Shown: positions 16,992 through 26,351, numbered from the stretch's first letter. The stretch is 64,000 bases of DNA from Nocardia sp. NBC_01329 (GCF_035956715.1 NZ_CP108381.1:3752001-3816000), one strand, 5' to 3'. Notes: generated by a model not told the origin, from the sequence alone. Numbers and translations: made by a program.

Positions 16992-17708
16992 TCAGAACCC
17001 GAACGGAGCCCCGTAGCCTGTGGTCTGCACGCTGCCACCTCGGGAATCGGCGCGAACGGTGACGAACGGCATGGCCGATGCCGGTGACAGACAACCGCTG
17101 ACATTCAACGGCGTATTGCTGTGCGCGAAGGTGTAGGGGAACGTCGACTCCTCGTCGAGTTCGGCCGCACCGATCACCGCCGCGGTCACCGTCCCCGGGG
17201 CCAGACCGACCGCGAGTTCGGCGGCCAGACCACTCTCGACGCCGACCGAAGGTTGGATCGCGAATCCGACCCCGGCACCGATGCCGACAGTGGGAGGCGC
17301 GTCTATGGCCAGGCCGAGATCGACACCGAAATCCACACCGACAGAGGGGGCGATCGCGGCACTGGCCCCGACGCTGGGCGCGATCCCGATCGAGATTCCG
17401 TTGGAGAGATCGATCGCGCAGCCGATCAAATAACCCGCCACGATCTCGCCGCCCCGCAGCTGCGATTCGCCGTCGAGGGCGACCGAGAAATCGCCGGATA
17501 CTTTGACCGAGTGCGCGAACGGCACCCCCAGGGCCGTCTCGGGCGACGGAACGACATTGTTGGAATTCGCGGATGCGACCATGTGCAGTCCGCCGGAACC
17601 GATTTCGCCCGGCTCCGCCCGCGCGGAGCCGTCGACGGTCACAGCGCCGGCGACGGCCAATATCACCGTGGCGATCGCGGCCAGCGGGTAGGAATTCTTG
17701 CGGTTCAT
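16992..17708 (-). CDS. MspA family porin
   Basis: A 238-residue secreted outer membrane porin. Residues 1-31 form a signal peptide (IATVILAVAGAVTVDGSARA). The mature part shows the MspA pattern: GVPFAHSVKVSGDFSVAL, GGEIVAGYLIGCAIDLSNG, alternating Gly-rich strands (IGIAPSVGAS, GIGAGVGFAIQPSVGVE), ELAVGLAPGTVT and the closing SGCLSPASAMPFVTVRADSRG with a second Cys. MspA porins form octameric channels for small hydrophilic solutes through the mycomembrane, which supports assignment of the organism to the mycolic-acid bacteria. Monocistronic; the following leader/LeuA-domain unit has its own promoter. Confidence 0.9.
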   Translation of the reverse strand: MNRKNSYPLAAIATVILAVAGAVTVDGSARAEPGEIGSGGLHMVASANSNNVVPSPETALGVPFAHSVKVSGDFSVALDGESQLRGGEIVAGYLIGCAIDLSNGISIGIAPSVGASAAIAPSVGVDFGVDLGLAIDAPPTVGIGAGVGFAIQPSVGVESGLAAELAVGLAPGTVTAAVIGAAELDEESTFPYTFAHSNTPLNVSGCLSPASAMPFVTVRADSRGGSVQTTGYGAPFGF

Positions 17709-18034
17709 CGTGCTCCAGTCAGTCTCGGACGTATCGGAAATTCACACACGAACTCACACACCGTCGACCGCCGCGAATTCGGGCCATGGATACGAGCCCG
17801 GAATTTCGCCCGAGGCAGCCGGAAACGGTTTCGTACCGCACCCGGATAATCACCGACACAGTCGGCGCCAGTACTTGCCGAGCATCATAAACACCCTGCG
17901 ATCTCCGGGTGCCGGCCACGCGCCGTCGGACGCACCCGCTTTTCTCTCGCGGGACTTCGTCAACCCGCCACTACAGGAAACCGGCATTCCGCCGAAATCA
18001 CGGCGTGGCCGGCGTCCTCGGCGCCTGCGATCCG
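17709..18034. other. Intergenic region between polA stop and porin start
   Basis: 326 bases without a convincing gene. It should hold the porin promoter; I see no clear repeat, RNA gene or strong terminator for polA. Confidence 0.5.
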
Positions 18035-20782
18035 TCAGTGCGCGGCGGCGTCCCAGCTTCGCCCGACACCGACCGAAACACTCAGTGGCACCGAGAGTTC
18101 GATGGCCGAGGCCATCTGCTCCCGGGCCAGCTCCTGCAATTGTTCGCGCTCGCCCGGCGCGACCTCGAACACGAGTTCGTCGTGGATCTGCAACAACATC
18201 CGCGAACTCAGCCCCGATTCCGCGAGCGCGGTCTGCACATTGATCATCGCGACTTTGATGATATCGGCGGCAGTGCCCTGAATGGGGGCATTGAGCGCCA
18301 TCCGCTCGGCGGCTTCACGTCGCTGCCGGTTGCTGTGGTCGAGGTCGGGCAGATAACGGCGGCGGCCGAAGAGGGTCTGGGTATAACCGACCTTGCGGGC
18401 CTGCTCCACGACGGCGTGCAGGTAGTCGCGGATACCGCCGAACCGGGCGAAGTAGATGTCCATCTGCTCCTTCGCCTCCTGGGTACTGATCTTCAGCTGG
18501 GCGGAGAGCCCGTAGGAGCTCAGGCCGTAGGCGAGACCGTAGGACATGGCCTTGATACGGCGGCGCACTTCCGGGGAGACCTCGGAGATCGGGATGTCGA
18601 ACGCCTTGGAGGCGACGAAACTGTGCAGGTCCTCGCCGGAGTTGAAAGCCTCGATCAGGCCTTCGTCACCGGAAAGGTGCGCCATGATCCGCATTTCGAT
18701 CTGGCTGTAGTCGGCGGTCATCAGCGATTCGTAGCCCGGGCCGACCACGAACGTATCGCGGATCATCCGGCCGGTATCGGTCCGGATCGGAATGTTCTGC
18801 AGATTGGGTTCGGTGGAGGACAACCGGCCGGTGGCCGCGATGGTCTGGTTGAAGGTGGTGTGGATCCGGCCGTCGTCGGCGACGGATTTCAGCAGTCCGT
18901 CCACGGTGACCTTGAGGCGGGTGGCGTCCCGGTGCGCGAGCAGATGTTGCAGGAAGGGATGTTCGGTCTTCTCGTAGAGAGATTCCAAGGCATCCGCGTC
19001 GGTGGTGTAACCGGTCTTGGTGCGTTTGGTCTTGGGCATATCGAGTTCGTCGAACAGCACCACCTGCAGCTGTTTCGGGGATCCGAGATTGATCTGCTTG
19101 CCGATCACGTCGTAGGCGGCGTTCGCGGCCTCGGCGACCTTGTCCGCGAACTGCCGTTGCAGTGCGCCGAGCTGATCGGTATCGACGGCGATACCGGCGT
19201 CCTCGAGTTGGGCGAGCACCCCGAGCAGCGGCAGTTCCATCTCGTCGAGCAGCGGGGTGGACTCGATCTTCGCGAGCTCCTCGTCCAGCGCGCCGGCCAG
19301 ATCGGCGACCGCGCGGGCACGCAACATCTCGTTCTGCGCGAGTTCGGCGTCGACCGCGTCCTCGGCGTCCAGCAGTGACAGCTGCGGCGCCGCCTCGGTT
19401 TCGGTGCGCAGTTCCCGGTGCAGGTACCGCAGCGACAGATCGTCGAGGTTGAAACTGCGCTGCCCGGGCCGGACCAGATAGGCGGCCAGCGCGGTATCGC
19501 TGCTCAGACCGCCCAGCGTCCAGCCGCGACCGCGCAGCGCGTGCAGGGCGCTCTTGGCCTCGTGCAGGGCTTTACGGTACGCCGGGTCGGTGAGCCAGGC
19601 ACCGAGCGCCGATTCGTCCTCGGCGGTGAGGCCGGTGATATCGATATAGCCGGATTCACCGTCGGCGGCCGCGATGGCGAGCGCACGGACGTCACCGGCT
19701 GCGGGTGTCCCGGTACCGGACAGCGAGAGCCCGTGCCGGGCACCGGATTTCGCGTGCTCGTCGAGCCAGTCCGCCACGCTGCCCGGCTCCAGCGCCTGCC
19801 CGCTGATCTCGAAACCCGATTCGGCTTCCACGGTCGGCGGGGCCAAGGTCTCGAAGAGGCGGTCGCGCAGGACCCGGAATTCCAGATCGTCGAACAGCTG
19901 GTGGATCCGCTCCCGGTTCCAGGCCCCCTGAGCGAGCTGATCGGGGGTATACGGCAGGGGGACGTCGCGAACCATCTCGGTGAGCTGCCGGTTGAGGACC
20001 ACACTGCTCAGATTGGCGCGCAACGCGTCACCGACCTTGCCGCGGACCTCGTCGACCTTGTCGACGAGGGTGTTCAGATCCCCGTACTCACGAATCCATT
20101 TGGCGGCGGTCTTCTCCCCCACACCCGGGATACCCGGGAGGTTGTCACTCGGGTCGCCGCGCAGCGCGGCGTAATCCGGGTATTGCACAGGGGTGAGGCC
20201 GTACTTCTTCTCGACTTCTTCGGGAGTGAACCGGGTGAGCTCGGAAACGCCCTTGCGGGGATACAGCACCGTCACGTCGTCGTTGACCAGCTGGATCGAA
20301 TCACGGTCCCCGGTGACCACGAGCACCCGGTAGCCCTGCGGGACGGCTTGGGTGGTGATCGTGGCGATGATGTCGTCGGCCTCGTAGCCCTCGATCGCCA
20401 TCACCGGGATACCGAGGGCGCCCAGGACCTCCTTGGTGAGCTCGACCTGCCCGCGGAATTCGTCGGGGGTAGCGGACCGGTTCGCCTTGTACTCCGGGTA
20501 GGCCTCGACCCGGAAGGTCTGCCGGGAGACGTCGAACGCCGCCGCCACATGAGTCGGTTTCTCGTCGCGCAACAGGTTGATGAGCATGGCGGTGAACCCG
20601 TACACCGCATTGGTGGTCTGCCCGGTGACCGTCTGGAAATTCTCCGCGGGAAGTGCGTAGAAGGCCCGGTAGGCCAGCGAATGCCCGTCCAGTAGCAGCA
20701 GCGTGGGCCGTTCCCCCGAGGCACCGGGAGCATCGGTAGCGGCGGAGGCGGTCGTCGGCTGCGCAGTGGTCGGTGAGGTCAC
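18035..20782 (-). CDS. polA: DNA polymerase I
   Basis: A 915-residue repair and Okazaki-fragment polymerase. The N-terminal 5' nuclease domain (about 25-320) begins LLLLDGHSLAYRAFYALP and contains GYEADDIIATI and GDRDSIQLV. The polymerase domain carries motif A DYSQIEMR, motif B RRRIKAMSYGLAYG and motif C QIHDELVFE. The middle region has the exonuclease fold but no Exo I D-x-E motif, as in mycobacterial PolA, so it should lack proofreading. The GTG at 20782 is chosen; TAGACT eight bases upstream could be a -10 box for a nearly leaderless mRNA. Neighbouring rpsA and coaE in M. tuberculosis are displaced by about 9 kb here. Confidence 0.96.
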   Translation of the reverse strand: MTSPTTAQPTTASAATDAPGASGERPTLLLLDGHSLAYRAFYALPAENFQTVTGQTTNAVYGFTAMLINLLRDEKPTHVAAAFDVSRQTFRVEAYPEYKANRSATPDEFRGQVELTKEVLGALGIPVMAIEGYEADDIIATITTQAVPQGYRVLVVTGDRDSIQLVNDDVTVLYPRKGVSELTRFTPEEVEKKYGLTPVQYPDYAALRGDPSDNLPGIPGVGEKTAAKWIREYGDLNTLVDKVDEVRGKVGDALRANLSSVVLNRQLTEMVRDVPLPYTPDQLAQGAWNRERIHQLFDDLEFRVLRDRLFETLAPPTVEAESGFEISGQALEPGSVADWLDEHAKSGARHGLSLSGTGTPAAGDVRALAIAAADGESGYIDITGLTAEDESALGAWLTDPAYRKALHEAKSALHALRGRGWTLGGLSSDTALAAYLVRPGQRSFNLDDLSLRYLHRELRTETEAAPQLSLLDAEDAVDAELAQNEMLRARAVADLAGALDEELAKIESTPLLDEMELPLLGVLAQLEDAGIAVDTDQLGALQRQFADKVAEAANAAYDVIGKQINLGSPKQLQVVLFDELDMPKTKRTKTGYTTDADALESLYEKTEHPFLQHLLAHRDATRLKVTVDGLLKSVADDGRIHTTFNQTIAATGRLSSTEPNLQNIPIRTDTGRMIRDTFVVGPGYESLMTADYSQIEMRIMAHLSGDEGLIEAFNSGEDLHSFVASKAFDIPISEVSPEVRRRIKAMSYGLAYGLSSYGLSAQLKISTQEAKEQMDIYFARFGGIRDYLHAVVEQARKVGYTQTLFGRRRYLPDLDHSNRQRREAAERMALNAPIQGTAADIIKVAMINVQTALAESGLSSRMLLQIHDELVFEVAPGEREQLQELAREQMASAIELSVPLSVSVGVGRSWDAAAH

Positions 20783-21117
20783 ACTCCGAGAGTCTAGGGA
20801 CCCGCACCGACACCCGCTCCACTGCGTACGGGCGACGTCCCCGATGCTTCGCCGTACCGGGCCGATCGCCGCCGACACCACCGAGGCCACCCCGATATTC
20901 GAGGTCGCCGAGGCTCTGCGCACCGCCGAGTAGAACATGAGCACGCTGCTCAATAGCAGGACGGCGTACACCTGGCCGGCCCGGTGACCGTGAGATACAC
21001 CCAGCGCCACGGGCCCGTGAGTCCGCCGGCGCGCAACCGCCGATAACTCCGGCAGGTCGATCCCGCGTCACCTTCGGATCATCTCCGATGATGTCCCCGC
21101 ACATTATGTCGCGGGAA
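20783..21117. other. Upstream region of polA, no convincing gene
   Basis: 335 bases between the pdtaR stop and the polA start. The polA frame is open through much of it, but the translation has no polA-like character and there is no ribosome binding site for a longer form. A TAGACT element (20796-20791) is a candidate polA -10 box. Confidence 0.5.
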
Positions 21118-21714
21118 CTACTGCGGGGTGAGATTCTCCAGCACGACCTCGGCCACCGCCTTCATCGTCGTGCGCCGATCCATCGCCGTGCGCTGAATCC
21201 ATTTGAAGGCCTGCGGTTCACTGAGCCCCTGGGTCTGCATGAGTACACCCTTGGCTCGTTCGACCAGTTTGCGCGTCTCCAGCCGCTCGGAAAGACCCGC
21301 GACCTCGCTCTCCAGCGCGGTGATCTCGTGGAACCGGCTGGCCGCCAGTTCGATCGCCGGAACCAGATCCGATTTGGTGAACGGTTTCACGAGATAGGCC
21401 ATGGCACCGGCGTCGCGTGCGCGCTCCACCAGGTCGCGCTGGCTGAACGCGGTCAGGATGACCACGGGCGCCACACGTTTGGAAGCGATCTCGGCCGCGG
21501 CATCGATCCCGTCGCGCCGGGGCATCTTCACATCCATGATCACCAGATCGGGCCGGTGCTCCACCGCGAGGTCCACCGCCTGCTGACCGTCGCCGGCCTC
21601 CCCCACCACCTGGTATCCCTCTTCGGTCAGCATCTCGACCAGATCCATCCGGATCAACGCCTCGTCCTCGGCGACGACTACGCGTTTCGCCGCGGCGTCC
21701 GCACTAGTGCTCAT
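21118..21714 (-). CDS. pdtaR: ANTAR-domain response regulator PdtaR
   Basis: A 198-residue response regulator. The receiver domain (about 11-125) has the acidic pocket (VVVAEDEALIRMD), phospho-acceptor Asp61 in LVIMDVKMPRRDGID, and the switch Thr/Lys region (VILTAFSQ, AYLVKPFTKSDL). The C-terminal ANTAR RNA-binding domain (about 135-190) reads LVERAKGVLMQTQGLSEPQAF. In mycobacteria PdtaR, activated by the kinase PdtaS, binds terminator/antiterminator RNA structures. The kinase is not in this window. The GAGGGG site just before the ATG at 21714 decides the start. Position near polA matches M. tuberculosis Rv1626. Confidence 0.93.
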   Translation of the reverse strand: MSTSADAAAKRVVVAEDEALIRMDLVEMLTEEGYQVVGEAGDGQQAVDLAVEHRPDLVIMDVKMPRRDGIDAAAEIASKRVAPVVILTAFSQRDLVERARDAGAMAYLVKPFTKSDLVPAIELAASRFHEITALESEVAGLSERLETRKLVERAKGVLMQTQGLSEPQAFKWIQRTAMDRRTTMKAVAEVVLENLTPQ

Positions 21715-21820
21715 CAAACGACCCCTCTGGTTCCGATGCCTCGTCCCGAGAGCACGAACAGCGGATCTCAGCCGAGGCACGGCCATCGATCCGCCGTCAC
21801 GCGATCGGGTGGTGTAGAGA

Positions 21821-22747
21821 CTACCTTTCACGCTGATCGGCAATGCATATACCCTGCGTAACACGGTTGTGCGGCCACCGCGAGCCCCGCGATTCGGTGT
21901 TCTCCCGACCAGCGGCTAATATATGCACCCGGTGCGCCGAGTTGGCGGAACTGGCAGACGCGACGGTCTCAAAAACCGTTGTCCGAAAGGACGTGTGGGT
22001 TCGAGTCCCACACTCGGCACCGAGGTCGGACGGCATTTCCGGATTCGGCCGTCTTCCTCTCATACAATCCACACCGGGTTCGTTGCCACTCGCGCCTCGA
22101 GCGTCATTCACTCCGCCGCCGCGAAATTCTCCGTCACCCACCGTCCCCTTCACCGCCTCCCGCAAACTCGGATGGTCCGGACGTTCGCTCATGCGGGGCA
22201 TCGGCGACCCGACCCGGGCGGTCAACCGGAGCCGCAGGTCCCGGATGTAGCGCTTCCGCCGCCGGGACAGCAGGGCCTGCCGGACCGCGGATCGCGATCG
22301 CTCCCGGCCGCGCCGCTCCCCCCGGCGCACGGCACCCACCCGCTGCGCGATCAGCGTGGTGGACCCGAGAGCGACGAACACCATATCGTCGTCGGCGGCG
22401 TCGGCTTCCTCGATGGCACGCAGGGCCTCCGCGTCCAGGGCAGCGAGCCCGTCCACGGTCAGCCGTTTCGCGAGCCGTCGCGTCCGCCGGTCGCGACAGC
22501 GCAATCCGGTGCCTTCGTGCAGTACGGTCTCTAGCTGCTCGGCGACCCAGAACGGGCGCACCAGTCGCGGCACCGTGTACAGCTCGGCGGGCAGTTCCCG
22601 GCGCCGGAGGTCGTCGGCGGGATAGATCCGCACCAGGATGCGGAGGAGGAAGCCGGGAAAGAATCCGAACGTCGCCACCGCGACCAGGAACACGGTGAGG
22701 CTTTGCCAGGAGCCCACGATCTCCAGCAAGGTCGCCATCATGCCCAT
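21821..22747 (-). CDS. Hypothetical membrane protein; C-terminal part doubtful
   Basis: The first ~185 residues look like a real protein: an N-terminal membrane helix (LTVFLVAVATFGFFPGFLLRILVRI, about 16-40), then a soluble Arg-rich region with ELPAELYTVPRLVRPFWVAEQLETV and a second possible hydrophobic stretch (DDDMVFVALGSTTLIAQRVG). I do not recognise the family. The remaining ~120 codons run antisense through tRNA-Leu and have no protein character, so the true end is probably near 22150-22200 and a frameshift or lost stop is likely; a one-base shift near 22190 meets a TGA. The start overlaps the PadR-type gene, so regulator and membrane protein form an operon. Confidence 0.5.
   Translation of the reverse strand: MGMMATLLEIVGSWQSLTVFLVAVATFGFFPGFLLRILVRIYPADDLRRRELPAELYTVPRLVRPFWVAEQLETVLHEGTGLRCRDRRTRRLAKRLTVDGLAALDAEALRAIEEADAADDDMVFVALGSTTLIAQRVGAVRRGERRGRERSRSAVRQALLSRRRKRYIRDLRLRLTARVGSPMPRMSERPDHPSLREAVKGTVGDGEFRGGGVNDARGASGNEPGVDCMRGRRPNPEMPSDLGAECGTRTHTSFRTTVFETVASASSANSAHRVHILAAGRENTESRGSRWPHNRVTQGICIADQRER
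21936..22019 (+). tRNA. tRNA-Leu (anticodon CAA)
   Basis: A complete class II tRNA. The acceptor stem GCCGAGT (21936-21942) pairs with ACTCGGC (22012-22018). The anticodon stem ACGGT/ACCGT encloses loop CTCAAAA, giving anticodon CAA for UUG. A long variable arm GTCCGAAAGGAC and the T-arm GTGGG-TTCGAGT-CCCAC follow. The 3' CCA is not encoded. An open frame runs antisense through the whole tRNA. Confidence 0.95.
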
Positions 22748-23046
22748 CCCAGGTCCAGGGCCGTGAACCGGCGGTCGGCCCGGGCCGACCGGATCGTGCC
22801 GGCCAGTTCCAGCTTTCCGCGCTCGGTGAGCTCGTAGTAGCGACGCGGCGGACGCCGCTCGGTCAGGGTCGTGGGGTCTTCCCAGCCGTCGGTCACCCAG
22901 CCTTCGTCCAGCATTCTGGTGAGCATCGGATAGAGCACCCCGGACCGGATACCGGAGCGTTTACCCAGGTCGTAGCCCCAGTGCCGGGCATCCGGTTCGG
23001 CCAGCAGCGCCAGCGCGACCCGCACCAGTGAGTGAGTCTTCCGCAC
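22738..23046 (-). CDS. PadR family transcriptional regulator
   Basis: A 102-residue winged-helix regulator. The PadR signature is clear: VALALLAEPDARHWGYDLGKRSGIRSGVLYPMLTRMLDEGWV, then the wing (RRYYELTERGKLEL). It lacks the long C-terminal coiled coil, so it belongs to the short PadR group. Its stop overlaps the start of the downstream membrane protein gene by ten bases, a usual arrangement in which the regulator controls its own transport or membrane gene. The effector is unknown. Confidence 0.85.
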   Translation of the reverse strand: MRKTHSLVRVALALLAEPDARHWGYDLGKRSGIRSGVLYPMLTRMLDEGWVTDGWEDPTTLTERRPPRRYYELTERGKLELAGTIRSARADRRFTALDLGWA

Positions 23047-23095
23047 GACCGTAGTCTACATAGGTAGTGGAACACCTACCCCGACGAATCCTCGG

Positions 23096-24463
23096 TCAGG
23101 CCTGCGGCGTGACCGCCGGGGGCTCCCAGCTGCCGTCGACGATGCCGGCTTCGGGCCAGTAGGCGCGCAGGAAGAGGCTGAATTCGGCATGGGGCGCGGG
23201 AAGCCAGTTGGCGAGCAGCTTCGGATCGCTGGGGCCCGCACCGCCCACCGTCAGCGTCAGCGATCCGTCGTCGCCGAACGTCAGGTCCTGGTTCTTGGTA
23301 CCCAGCGAATACCGGTCCAGTTCGTTGGAGTGGAAGAAGTGGCGCTTGTTGTAGACCGTCAACGACCAGAACCCGCGGACCGGCGGCAGTTGTCCGGCCG
23401 GGAAGTGCACGGTGTAGGCCCCGGAACCATCCAGGCGCTTCCCTTCATCGTCGAGATCTTGGTAGTAGTAGGCGGTTTCGTTCGCAGTGTTGACGAAGAT
23501 ATTCGATTTTCCGATCGCAGTCCGCGACAGATAGTCGGTTTCGAACGCGGCGCCACTGCGCTGGGTGGTCCAGTTACGGGCCACCGGAATACCGATATTG
23601 CGGAACTCGAACAGCTCCCCGACCACGCCATCGGTATCGAGTGCCGTCTGCCGCAGCACATCGGCGATATCGGTGTCGTGTTCGGCGGCGGCGAGGATAG
23701 AGCGAAACCAGCCGTACAGCGCCTCCTCGCCGGGCAGCGCCGGCACCTCGTCCAGCACCTCCCCCAGGACGGTGAAGAATTCCTCCGGATCCACCCATTG
23801 CGTTTCACCCTGATCCCCGGTCCCGACGCCACCGCCGAACGACGGCACCGCAGACCAGTCGACGACCTGCACGGTGCCGTCGAACTCCGACAGCGGATAC
23901 ATACAGATCCGGTCCACCAGCGGCGCGATCGCGGCCCGATCGCGCGCGGTGTCGTCGAGGAAGACCCGCGGGATCACCACACCGCAGCGAGTGTCATAGC
24001 GGAACACATCGGCGATCCCGGCGGGTACCGTGCCCTCCCAGGACTCGGGCGCGAGCAGGTAGAACCCGGGCGCAGTGCCGTACATCCGGCCGAGCCGGAC
24101 GAACGAATCGGTGCGCTGATCCACCACCTGGTACACCCAGAACCGGTCGCCGAATTCGGGCACCTGCACCACCGAAGGCTCCAGCTGCGCGTCCAGGACA
24201 CCGAACCCGTAGACGACATCCTGATTCGGGCACGCCACAACCCGTTCCTCGGGCCTGATGTAATCGCGCAGCATCCCGATCGTCCCAGGTGGACCGGCGG
24301 GCACGATCCCGGACAACAGGCCGGGCTCGGGCAGTTGTTCCATGAACGCGCGCCGGTTGCGCATGTTCACCAGCGGCCAACCCCACAGGTACGCTGTTCG
24401 CGCCACCGCCCGCGCATATTCCCGGGTCATCTTCGACGCGGCGAAACCACCAGAACCGGCCAT
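23096..24463 (-). CDS. DUF1254/DUF1214 domain protein
   Basis: A 455-residue protein. The N-terminal DUF1254 part (ARTAYLWGWPLVNMRNRRAF ... VACPNQDVVYGFGVLD ... FWVYQVVDQRTDSFVRLG) is followed by the C-terminal DUF1214 part (AYTVHFPAGQLPPVRGFWSLTVYNKRHFF, then LGTKNQDLTFGDDGSLTL and NWLPAP). Members of this family are abundant in mycolic-acid bacteria; their biochemical role is not established. There is no obvious signal peptide. A flavoprotein oxidase gene starts upstream on the same strand, 139 bases from this start, so they may be co-transcribed. Confidence 0.85.
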   Translation of the reverse strand: MAGSGGFAASKMTREYARAVARTAYLWGWPLVNMRNRRAFMEQLPEPGLLSGIVPAGPPGTIGMLRDYIRPEERVVACPNQDVVYGFGVLDAQLEPSVVQVPEFGDRFWVYQVVDQRTDSFVRLGRMYGTAPGFYLLAPESWEGTVPAGIADVFRYDTRCGVVIPRVFLDDTARDRAAIAPLVDRICMYPLSEFDGTVQVVDWSAVPSFGGGVGTGDQGETQWVDPEEFFTVLGEVLDEVPALPGEEALYGWFRSILAAAEHDTDIADVLRQTALDTDGVVGELFEFRNIGIPVARNWTTQRSGAAFETDYLSRTAIGKSNIFVNTANETAYYYQDLDDEGKRLDGSGAYTVHFPAGQLPPVRGFWSLTVYNKRHFFHSNELDRYSLGTKNQDLTFGDDGSLTLTVGGAGPSDPKLLANWLPAPHAEFSLFLRAYWPEAGIVDGSWEPPAVTPQA

Positions 24464-24602
24464 CAGCAGCTGCCTTCCTCGCTCGACAGTCTCTCCGGGC
24501 GCACTCGGGCCGACCGTACACCGCCGTTTCCGGGCCCCGGTTCACCCGCACCGGGTGAACCGCGGCGGTCCACGTTCGGCGACCTCTACCGCCGATTTCC
24601 GC

Positions 24603-25901
24603 TTACACCGATTCCGTTCCCGCCGCGCTGTCGGCGCGAGCGGAATCTCCCTGGGTCTCGCGAGCGGTAACAGCCCGTCCGGTGGGATCGCGCTGTGCGG
24701 CCTCGACCAGCGCGAGATGCGCATTGACGTGCTCCAGGCTGTGCGAGACGCGCAACTGCGCAAGACGATCGAGGTCCGGCCCGTACAGCCGCTGGGCCGA
24801 CGCGTCGTCGAAGTCGTGAATGCCGTACAGGTACGGACGCCCGCCCAGTTCGTAACAGGCACTCATGAGCTCGCCGAACATTCGCCGGATGGCCGCCATC
24901 GCGGCAGACTCACGCGGAACCGAGGCGTATACGCCCAGCCCGATCGAGACCGGCGCCGGACCGGCCGGGGCGAAGGCGAACGGCGTCGCGCTGGGCGAAC
25001 GGCGAACCACCAGCAGGTACAACATCACCGATAGACGGTCCAGGCGTACCCGACGCCGCAGCGCATCGACCATCGGTTCGAGAAGTCCCGCAGGGACGAG
25101 ATAGTCGGACCACATACGCACGCGGTCGTCCGGCAGCGCGGTGGTCCGCGCATGGTCGGCGGGCACCCGCAGCCGTTCGACCGCGAAACCGGGGGCGTCA
25201 CCGTCGCATCGCCGCGGATCGCTGTGTCGGCCGGTGGTCGAGCGTAGGACACCGCGGCGCAGGGAGCCGCAATAGATGTCGATATCGTCGCGCTGGGCGA
25301 TCTGCTCGGTGTAGGCGATCAGTTCGGCGAGGGTACTGTGCCGCCGGTGGCGCACATGAATGTAGGGCTGGTGGGGCACCGTACGCAGCACCACCCGCTC
25401 GATCAGCCCGAGGGAGCCGAGCCCACCGAGAGCGAAGCGGAACAACTCCGGGTGGTCGGTCCGCGAGCACCAGCGGCTGATACCCACGCCATCGGTCAGC
25501 TGGATCCGCTCGACATGATCGATCTGCATGCCGTACCGCACCGACCCGACCCCGATACCGCCCACGGACAGAGTCCCACCCACGCTCACCGGAAGATGAT
25601 CGGTCAGCACCGGGAACGACCTGCCCCGTTGGTTGAGGTACCGCTCCACGATGTACCAACTCGTCCCGGCGGGAACCTCGACCAGCCCCTCGCCCAGATC
25701 CCGCACCGCGGCCGCGGTGCCATTCCGCGACCAGGTCACCAGCATTTCGGCGTCGGTGACGGTCTGCCCGTCGCAAGAATGCCCGGCGCCCCGCAGTGTC
25801 AGCGGCCGACCGGCCGCGAGCAGCACTGCCGGAAACGCACCGGGCGACCGATGCACAGCCTGCGGAACAGCATGCCGCGCGCCACCGAAATCGGTAGTCA
25901 A
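24603..25901 (-). CDS. FAD-linked oxidoreductase, cytokinin dehydrogenase-like
   Basis: About 432 residues with a FAD_binding_4 domain. The flavin motif RGAGHSCDGQ is at about residue 37, then VPAGTSWYIVERYL, VSVGGTLSVGGIGVGSVRYGMQIDHV and CSRTDHPELFRFALGGLGSLGLI. These last two are close in pattern to plant and actinobacterial cytokinin dehydrogenases. The C-terminal half (LYGIHDFDD ... LRVSHSLEHVNAHLAL) would form the substrate cap. The His of RGAGHS is the position of covalent FAD attachment in that family. The start is uncertain: I use TTG at 25901 after GGGAGG; the frame stays open to 26177, but that part has no family character. Substrate unproven. Confidence 0.75.
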   Translation of the reverse strand: MTTDFGGARHAVPQAVHRSPGAFPAVLLAAGRPLTLRGAGHSCDGQTVTDAEMLVTWSRNGTAAAVRDLGEGLVEVPAGTSWYIVERYLNQRGRSFPVLTDHLPVSVGGTLSVGGIGVGSVRYGMQIDHVERIQLTDGVGISRWCSRTDHPELFRFALGGLGSLGLIERVVLRTVPHQPYIHVRHRRHSTLAELIAYTEQIAQRDDIDIYCGSLRRGVLRSTTGRHSDPRRCDGDAPGFAVERLRVPADHARTTALPDDRVRMWSDYLVPAGLLEPMVDALRRRVRLDRLSVMLYLLVVRRSPSATPFAFAPAGPAPVSIGLGVYASVPRESAAMAAIRRMFGELMSACYELGGRPYLYGIHDFDDASAQRLYGPDLDRLAQLRVSHSLEHVNAHLALVEAAQRDPTGRAVTARETQGDSARADSAAGTESV

Positions 25902-25958
25902 ATCGTCGATCGCAACCTCCCAGGCGTTCTCCCCCCGGATACCGGAACGTCGTCGAGT

Positions 25959-26351
25959 ATGTCCCGGGTCGGGCGGGAGAACATCCCCGACCCGGTGGGG
26001 TTGTCGGCCAAGGCGTACTGCGAGGCCGGTGACAAGATCGCCGATGCCCTGGTTCCGCTGCTGGTGGCCCTGACCCCTGCCGCCACGCCCGGGGACGGGC
26101 ATTGGGGTCGGCCGCCGCTGACGGTCGGGCCGAGTACGGCCACGCCCCTCCGGTCGCCGTTGATCGCCGCCCAGCACACCGGCTGGTACGCAGGAGAACT
26201 CGAGCCGGAATACGGTGCTGACCGGCGCACGGTCCGCCCGCGACCCGGTGGTCCGCGCTCAGCGGCGGCCGATCCGGCACAGCACGTGCACCGCGACCGT
26301 GAACCGGCCACGATCCGGCCCGCCGGCCGCGAATTCCGACGTGCACACTGA
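25959..26351 (+). pseudogene. Possible degraded WXG100/ESX-target-like ORF
   Basis: A 130-codon frame whose first ~45 residues have good codon bias and read LSAKAYCEAGDKIADALVPL, followed by LVALTPA, reminiscent of the helical N-terminus of small type VII secretion-associated proteins. After about residue 50 the translation becomes Pro/Arg/Thr-rich and non-helical, as if a frameshift had occurred; a shifted frame gives GSAAADGRAEYGHA, which would fit the next part. No clear ribosome binding site is present. The interval 25902-26444 is otherwise empty. The family assignment is tentative. Confidence 0.25.

Noticed and set aside
17909..20695. Long plus-strand frames opposite polA
   Set aside because: Antisense shadows of a well-supported gene.
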